Positions 59,773 through 64,000 of a stretch of DNA of 64,000 bases are shown piece after piece; position 1 is the first letter of the stretch; each line of letters begins with the position of its first letter. The notes beneath the pieces were generated by a model, which was not told the origin of the DNA, searched no databases, and saw nothing but the letters and a program-made list of their open reading frames with translations. The position numbers and the translations under genes were made by a program. The stretch comes from CAVQMC01 sp963713505 (GTDB lineage: Bacteria > Bacteroidota > Ignavibacteria > Ignavibacteriales > Ignavibacteriaceae). The stretch is from the NCBI GenBank assembly GCA_963713505.1, contig CAVQMC010000004.1:1-64000 (forward strand). The letters run 5' to 3'.

Positions 59773-61536
59773 ATGAAAACCAAACTAATACTAACAATAA
59801 TATATTTGCTGTTTTTAATCTCAACCAGCTACGCCACCATCCACTACGTAAGCCACGACGGCAGCAGTACACCGCCATTCTTAACATGGGAAACAGCGGC
59901 CGATACGATACAAAGCGCAATAAATGTTTGCAGCCCGGGTGATACTGTGCTGGTTGCTAATGGAGTTTACCCGGAAAATCTTCTGATAAATAGTGAAATT
60001 TTCCTAATCGGAAGCTCAATGGATAGTACAATTATAGATGGAACAGGATTGTATAAATATACAATTGTTACAACAACATTTAATTCAGGCGGCAGTATTG
60101 AAAATTTTAATATATATGGTAAAGGCGAATATGCAGATAGCGCTTGGGCGCTCTCATTACAAAATTATGCATTTGATTTAAAAAATTGTCGGATCAGCAA
60201 AGCCGGTTTAGGAATTGGTGCTGATGCCAATTTAACGGCTGATAATATTATTATGACAAACCTGAGAGTTAGAGGCTACAGTCTATTTGGAGATGGTAAT
60301 AATATTATATCAAACAGTATTGTAATATTAAATAATAGTAATTCCAATGCAATTGATATAGGCTTTGCCCCGGATGGAAATTATTTTATTCACAATAATA
60401 TTATTCTTTTTACAGGAATAAATAATCCTGATGAAGGAATTTCTGTAGGGGCCGCAAAAAAAGTTTATATCTATAATAACCTGATAAGCAGATTTCTAGA
60501 TAATATATTTTTTGACATAGTTGTAGATACGGCATTTATAAAAAATAATGCCTTAGTATATCAAAATTCGGGTGGGGTTACGGGTAGTATTTATTCATCC
60601 GGTAATAAAGTATATGCAAGTAATAATGTATTCTTAAAAAACCGAAGGGGGATATATCAAAGTGGAGGAGGCTTTGTTATTTCAGATTATAATTTATTTT
60701 GGAAGAATAGTGTTGAGAATTTGCATGGTTTATCTTATGGCGACAGCGACATGGTAAGAGATCCTATGTTTGTGAAGGATACTCTGCCAAATCCCGATCT
60801 TAATTTTGATTACCATCTTCAGGCTTTTTCACCCGGAATAGATAAAGGAGATCCAAATATACTAGATGTAGACGGAACAAGATCAGATATTGGAATGTTC
60901 GGCGGACCTTACGGAGAAAGATACACTTATGAAGACTTAGCCCCAAGAGCTCCGGTTAATCTTTCAGCAATAGTAGACACAAACGGTATTCATCTAAAAT
61001 GGAATAAAAACACAGAAGCAGATACAGCTTATTATAATGTTTACAGAGATACAACACAAAACTTCACATTAAATTCAGCAAAAATAATCGGAACACCGGC
61101 GGATACATTTTTCACGGATACTTACCCAAAAAACAACCAGCATCTATATTACAAAATAACAGCAGTAGATAATCAAGGAAATCAGTCCGGTCCATCTGAA
61201 GAAATAGCAGTAACAATAACATCGATAAAAGACAAACCATATATCATAAATAATTACAAACTTTACCAGAATTACCCGAATCCATTCAATCCGACAACAA
61301 AAATAGGCTACAGATTAAAAGAAAACGGATATGTTAAGCTTATGGTTTATGATATACTTGGAAAGCTTGTTAAGGTTTTGATAAATAAACAGCAGAATGC
61401 TGGGTATTATGAAGTAAATTTTGATGGAGGAAACGGGAATCTGGCATCGGGAATATATATTTACAGAATAGAAGTAATCGGGAAAGGAAGAATCCCGGTT
61501 TTTTCGGATATGAAGAAGATGGTTTTGCTCAAGTAA
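59773..61536 (+). CDS. T9SS-exported beta-helix surface protein, intact copy
   Basis: 587 residues. Signal peptide (LILTIIYLLFLISTSYA). The beta-helix domain (~22-310) has repeated asparagine-rich rungs (SIENFNIYGKGE, NIIMTNLRVRGY, IFVD-like HNNIILFTG, YIYNNLISRF, ASNNVFLKN). The linker DPMFVKDTLPNPDLNFDYHLQAFSPGIDKG, one fibronectin type III-like domain (~370-465) and a T9SS type A tag (YQNYPNPFNPTTKIGYRLKENGYVKLMVYDILGKLVKVLI ... MVLLK) complete it. Beta-helices of this kind bind or cleave polysaccharides. No catalytic residues can be named. Its last ~800 bases are nearly identical to the first copy, showing recent duplication or gene conversion. Confidence 0.88.
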   Translation: MKTKLILTIIYLLFLISTSYATIHYVSHDGSSTPPFLTWETAADTIQSAINVCSPGDTVLVANGVYPENLLINSEIFLIGSSMDSTIIDGTGLYKYTIVTTTFNSGGSIENFNIYGKGEYADSAWALSLQNYAFDLKNCRISKAGLGIGADANLTADNIIMTNLRVRGYSLFGDGNNIISNSIVILNNSNSNAIDIGFAPDGNYFIHNNIILFTGINNPDEGISVGAAKKVYIYNNLISRFLDNIFFDIVVDTAFIKNNALVYQNSGGVTGSIYSSGNKVYASNNVFLKNRRGIYQSGGGFVISDYNLFWKNSVENLHGLSYGDSDMVRDPMFVKDTLPNPDLNFDYHLQAFSPGIDKGDPNILDVDGTRSDIGMFGGPYGERYTYEDLAPRAPVNLSAIVDTNGIHLKWNKNTEADTAYYNVYRDTTQNFTLNSAKIIGTPADTFFTDTYPKNNQHLYYKITAVDNQGNQSGPSEEIAVTITSIKDKPYIINNYKLYQNYPNPFNPTTKIGYRLKENGYVKLMVYDILGKLVKVLINKQQNAGYYEVNFDGGNGNLASGIYIYRIEVIGKGRIPVFSDMKKMVLLK

Positions 61537-61633
61537 GGAAAATTCCTTAAGAATGTCATATGTATTTGCAACATCTTTATTTATGGTTATACCGCGGCAG
61601 CCATGTGTTATTATAGTTAAAAAAATCACTCGG

Positions 61634-61689
61634 TTGTCACGGTCTTACCGTGACAACAAGTTTCTTCTGCCATGGTGGGACCATGGCAG
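61634..61689. terminator. Two strong palindromes between convergent genes
   Basis: TTGTCACGGT-CTT-ACCGTGACAA (61634-61656) and CTGCCATGGT-GGG-ACCATGGCAG (61667-61689) are perfect 10-bp stems in tandem. They lie between the beta-helix gene and the minus-strand HAD gene, so they could terminate both. There is no long T run, and the tri-nucleotide loops are like those of the interspersed hairpins. Confidence 0.65.
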
Positions 61690-61755
61690 CCTAGGTTTAC
61701 TAAAATTAAAAACTCTTATAAGAATGTTATTTACTTTAAATAACTCATTTTTAAT

Positions 61756-62397
61756 TCAATCAAATATCTCATTCAAACTATCCACAATAAAATCCGGGTT
61801 TTCTTTTAAAAGCATTTCTTTAGTTCGATAACCGTAAGTAACTGCGCAGGTTTTTGAGCTTGCATTCTTACCGCATTTAATGTCAAGTTCGGTATCTCCG
61901 ACCATCATACTATCCGTGGTTTTTATATTTAACTCACTACAAATTAATTGAAGCGGCTCAGGGGAGGGTTTGTGTGCAACTCCGTTTCTTCTTCCCATAA
62001 CAAGATCAAAATATTCTCTTAATTCAAAATGATCTATTATTTTATCAGCTTGTCCCTGTCCTTTTGTAGTTAACAGGGAAACTTTAATATTTTCATTTTT
62101 CAATTTCTTTAATAATTCTAAAACACCCGGATAAATTTCCGATTCATTAATAAAATCAAAATAATGATCTTTATAGATTCCTATGAATAATTCAAAATCT
62201 GCAACGGGAATATTTAAATCTTCAAATATGTCTACAAAGTGCCAGCCTATTCTTTTATGGAATTCTTTTTCTTCTATTTTTGAATTGATTTTTAACTCTT
62301 CCAAAGCTTTTAATGTTGCTTTGTAAATTGTTTCATAAGAGTTTATTAATGTTCCGTCCAGATCGAAACAAACGTGTTTAATTCCTGAATTTATCAT
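61756..62397 (-). CDS. HAD-superfamily phosphatase, phosphoglycolate-phosphatase-like
   Basis: 213 residues. Motif I CFDLDGTLINS (nucleophile Asp and acid/base Asp), a C1-type helical cap (YKATLKALEELKI...YKDHYFDF), motif II SLLTTKG, motif III Lys in HKPSPEPLQLI, motif IV MMVGDTELDIKCGKNA. Typical of Gph/PpaX-type HAD-IA enzymes that dephosphorylate small metabolites. Exact substrate is unknown. Its start overlaps the small cysteine-rich gene upstream by 20 bases. Intact. Confidence 0.9.
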   Translation of the reverse strand: MINSGIKHVCFDLDGTLINSYETIYKATLKALEELKINSKIEEKEFHKRIGWHFVDIFEDLNIPVADFELFIGIYKDHYFDFINESEIYPGVLELLKKLKNENIKVSLLTTKGQGQADKIIDHFELREYFDLVMGRRNGVAHKPSPEPLQLICSELNIKTTDSMMVGDTELDIKCGKNASSKTCAVTYGYRTKEMLLKENPDFIVDSLNEIFD

Positions 62398-62569
62398 TAT
62401 TTATTTCTTTGTTTTCTTTTAATTTAATACTTGGATTTTCATTTGAACAAGTTTCTCCTCTGCAGCATTCATCAATATTAATTCCGCAGAAAGCACATTG
62501 ACCGTGACCGTGCACCCAAATTATATTTGTTATCCTGCAGCACCATGGACAAGTAATTTCTTGATTCAT
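62378..62569 (-). CDS. Small cysteine-rich (zinc-ribbon-like) protein
   Basis: 63 residues. CPWCCRI and CAFCGINIDECCRG give CxxC...CxxC, as in a small zinc ribbon, with a further C-C and C (ETCSNE) after it. HGHGQC between the pairs is unusual. Overlaps the downstream HAD gene by 20 bases on the same strand, so the two are probably co-translated. No family recognised. Start ATG preceded by a weak AAAATGA region. Confidence 0.65.
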   Translation of the reverse strand: MNQEITCPWCCRITNIIWVHGHGQCAFCGINIDECCRGETCSNENPSIKLKENKEINNDKFRN

Positions 62570-62834
62570 TTTAAATAGAGTTTAAAATTAATATAAAAAA
62601 TCTAATGCATTTTAATTAGGAAAATATTAATATTGACGCTGGAAAATTTAAGTGAATTATTTCGTGTTCAAAATTAGATTTTTAATTACGAAAATTAAAA
62701 TAAATTTACTTTAAAATTATTGAAAAATCTTCTTCTCTTCCCGATAATAATAAAAATATCTCTTTTGTTAAATAATTCTCAAGTATCATTATTCATTTAA
62801 TTATTTCATCAACTTATTATAAAGGAGCCTTATT

Positions 62835-63260
62835 ATGAAATACTCGCGTTTCTTTTTGATTCTCTTCTTTACAATAATTTTTATCGGTGCAAAATCCTTA
62901 GTTTATGCGCAAAGCGAACCTGTCCTTTATTTTTGCGAAAAATATGACAGTGATAAAGGTGAGGTTGGAGTAAGTGATAGATTCACAACGGGCTATTTGA
63001 CGGTTATGGCCAAGTGCGATTACGCTTTAAATTTGGAAGATGTTACAATTGAATTTGACAAGTACAATTTCAGAACTGCAAAGTTCGAATATTATAAAGA
63101 TTTTCCTTATCATATATCTAAAGATATGAAATATGTCTTTTTCGCTAAAAATAGTGAAAGCGATATGAAATTTGAAGAACCCGGATTTTACAGGGTTTTT
63201 CTTCTTGATGATAATAAAAAGACTGTGGCAAGTGCATTAATAGAGATTGTCGATAAATAA
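62835..63260 (+). CDS. Exported protein of unknown function
   Basis: 141 residues. Signal peptide (FFLILFFTIIFIGAKSLVYAQ), then YFCEKYDSDKGEVGVSDRFTTGYLTVMAKCDYAL, two cysteines that may form a bridge, and ELEDVTIEFDKYNF-like strands. GFYRVFLLDDNKKTVASALIEIVDK closes an Ig-like beta fold. No named family recognised. Shine-Dalgarno AAAGGAG. Followed by a terminator, so probably monocistronic. Confidence 0.75.
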   Translation: MKYSRFFLILFFTIIFIGAKSLVYAQSEPVLYFCEKYDSDKGEVGVSDRFTTGYLTVMAKCDYALNLEDVTIEFDKYNFRTAKFEYYKDFPYHISKDMKYVFFAKNSESDMKFEEPGFYRVFLLDDNKKTVASALIEIVDK

Positions 63261-63278
63261 AACATTTTTAACTTTTAT

Positions 63279-63316
63279 AAACGGCATGCTGATGCTATTA
63301 GTCTGCCGTTTTTTAT
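63279..63316 (+). terminator. Rho-independent terminator
   Basis: AAACGGCA, loop, TGCCGTTT, then TTTATTTTT. An 8-bp stem 19 bases after the stop at 63260. Confidence 0.85.
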
Positions 63317-63411
63317 TTTTAAAATGAATGAATTCATATCACACATTAGAAATTGTTAATTCCCAAATCTTTAAATTTGAAAAATAATTTTTCAAAAAAA
63401 TTAAATATAAA

Positions 63412-64000
63412 ATGGAAAACAATTTTGATGTAATAATTATCGGTGCCGGTCCTATTGGGTTATCCTGCGGTATTGAAGCTGAAAAACGAAAATTGAATTA
63501 TTTAATTATCGAAAAAGGATGTTTGGTAAACTCATTGTTTAATTATCCAACCAACATGACTTTCTTTTCAACTTCCGACAGACTGGAAATAGGTGGAGTT
63601 CCGTTTGTTTCTCACGGTGATAAACCAACCAGACGTGAATCTTTAGAATATTTCAGAAGAGTTAAATCTTCCTGGAATTTAAATGTTCACACTTACGAAA
63701 AAGTCGAAGATGTAAAAGATCAAAATGAAAAATATAAAGTCATAACAGATAAAACCGAATACTTAACCGAAAATATAATTATTGCAACAGGCTTTTATGA
63801 TGAACCGAATTTAATGAATGTTCCCGGTGAAGAACTGCCAAAAGTAAAACATTATTTTAATGAAGCTCATCCTTATGCATATTTAAATGTAATTGTTGTC
63901 GGTGCCGGAAATTCTGCAGTTGATGTTGCACTGGAAACTTATCGGAAAGGTTCTGAATGTGACTATGGTTATAAGAGAAGACAAACTTAAAGACGGAGTT
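63412..64000 (+). CDS. ypdA: YpdA-family bacillithiol disulfide reductase, cut by window end, frameshifted
   Basis: FAD/NAD(P)H flavoprotein of the thioredoxin-reductase type without the CxxC pair. FDVIIIGAGPIGLSCGIEAEKRKLNYLIIEKG is the FAD-binding Rossmann start, FNYPTNMTFFSTSDRLEIGGVPF is specific to YpdA, and IIATGFYDEPNLMNVPGE and VIVVGAGNSAVDVALETYRKG give the NADPH site. An extra T near 63956 (GAATGTG for GAAGTG) breaks the frame, after which VTMVIREDKLKDGV runs to 64000. The family reduces bacillithiol disulfide in Firmicutes and is common in Bacteroidota/Chlorobi. About two fifths of the gene lies outside. Confidence 0.92.

Noticed and set aside
150..63990. Programmed ribosomal frameshifting as the cause of the split genes
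   Set aside because: Breaks lie at unrelated sequences without slippery heptamers or a common signal, and they hit unrelated genes that are single-frame in other bacteria.
1..64000. tRNA, rRNA or riboswitch genes
   Set aside because: No cloverleaf with a GGTTCRA arm, no rRNA core sequence and no recognisable riboswitch core was found by reading. A covariance search (tRNAscan-SE, Rfam) would settle it.

Overview
The window looks like part of a low-GC genome from the Ignavibacteria (Ignavibacteriota/Chlorobi group). The strongest hint is the C-terminal secretion tag around YQNYPNPFNP on the proteins ending at 25541, 57432, 59588 and 61536. This tag is a type IX secretion (T9SS type A) sorting domain in the form typical of Ignavibacteria and relatives. 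A predicted YpdA-type bacillithiol disulfide reductase, AT-rich DNA and Shine-Dalgarno-led starts fit. The placement is inferred from gene content, not from a marker search. The first ~147 bases are far more GC-rich than the rest and look like a chimeric contig end.

Layout. 150-18776 is a surface-polysaccharide region: oxidoreductase remnant, heparinase II/III-like protein, WbuB-like glycosyltransferase, membrane glycosyltransferase, WecA-like lipid-carrier sugar-phosphate transferase, Wzi-like outer-membrane protein, sugar aminotransferase, and GDP-L-fucose synthesis (fcl, gmd). It is interrupted by a DUF559 gene, three related HTH genes, a vapBC module, a four-helix-bundle gene and many hairpin repeats. 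18787-25541 holds a TPR-CHAT protease-like protein, an anti-sigma factor and an ECF sigma factor on the minus strand, divergent from a T9SS-exported protein. 26580-37875 is mostly core metabolism (pepT, U32 peptidase, ppa, proS) plus an OPT transporter / S8 peptidase / membrane-protein operon. 37996-40075 is an IS200-type transposase gene between two large arrays of short palindromes. 40134-57432 is housekeeping and exported enzymes (rsmI, rlmD, S9 peptidase, recN, hemW, a dicarboxylate symporter, a PafA-like phosphatase, an M14 carboxypeptidase). 57825-61536 is a tandem pair of T9SS beta-helix proteins, the first decayed. The right end has a HAD phosphatase, two small proteins and a truncated ypdA.

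Two themes cross the window. First, intergenic DNA is filled with short palindromes in several families. Stem bases differ between copies but stay complementary, and small solitary genes (Y1 transposase, DUF559, four-helix-bundle, vapBC) sit between matching repeat tracts. Second, about thirty single-base frame breaks hit genes of every class, including recN and rlmD. Most are +1, which fits uncorrected consensus error better than real gene loss. Such genes are annotated here at their reconstructed full span.

The most promising functional lead is the sigma / anti-sigma / TPR-CHAT cassette. A membrane-anchored, predicted periplasmic CHAT peptidase is encoded directly beside a single-pass anti-sigma factor with a large periplasmic domain, which suggests proteolytic release of the sigma factor.
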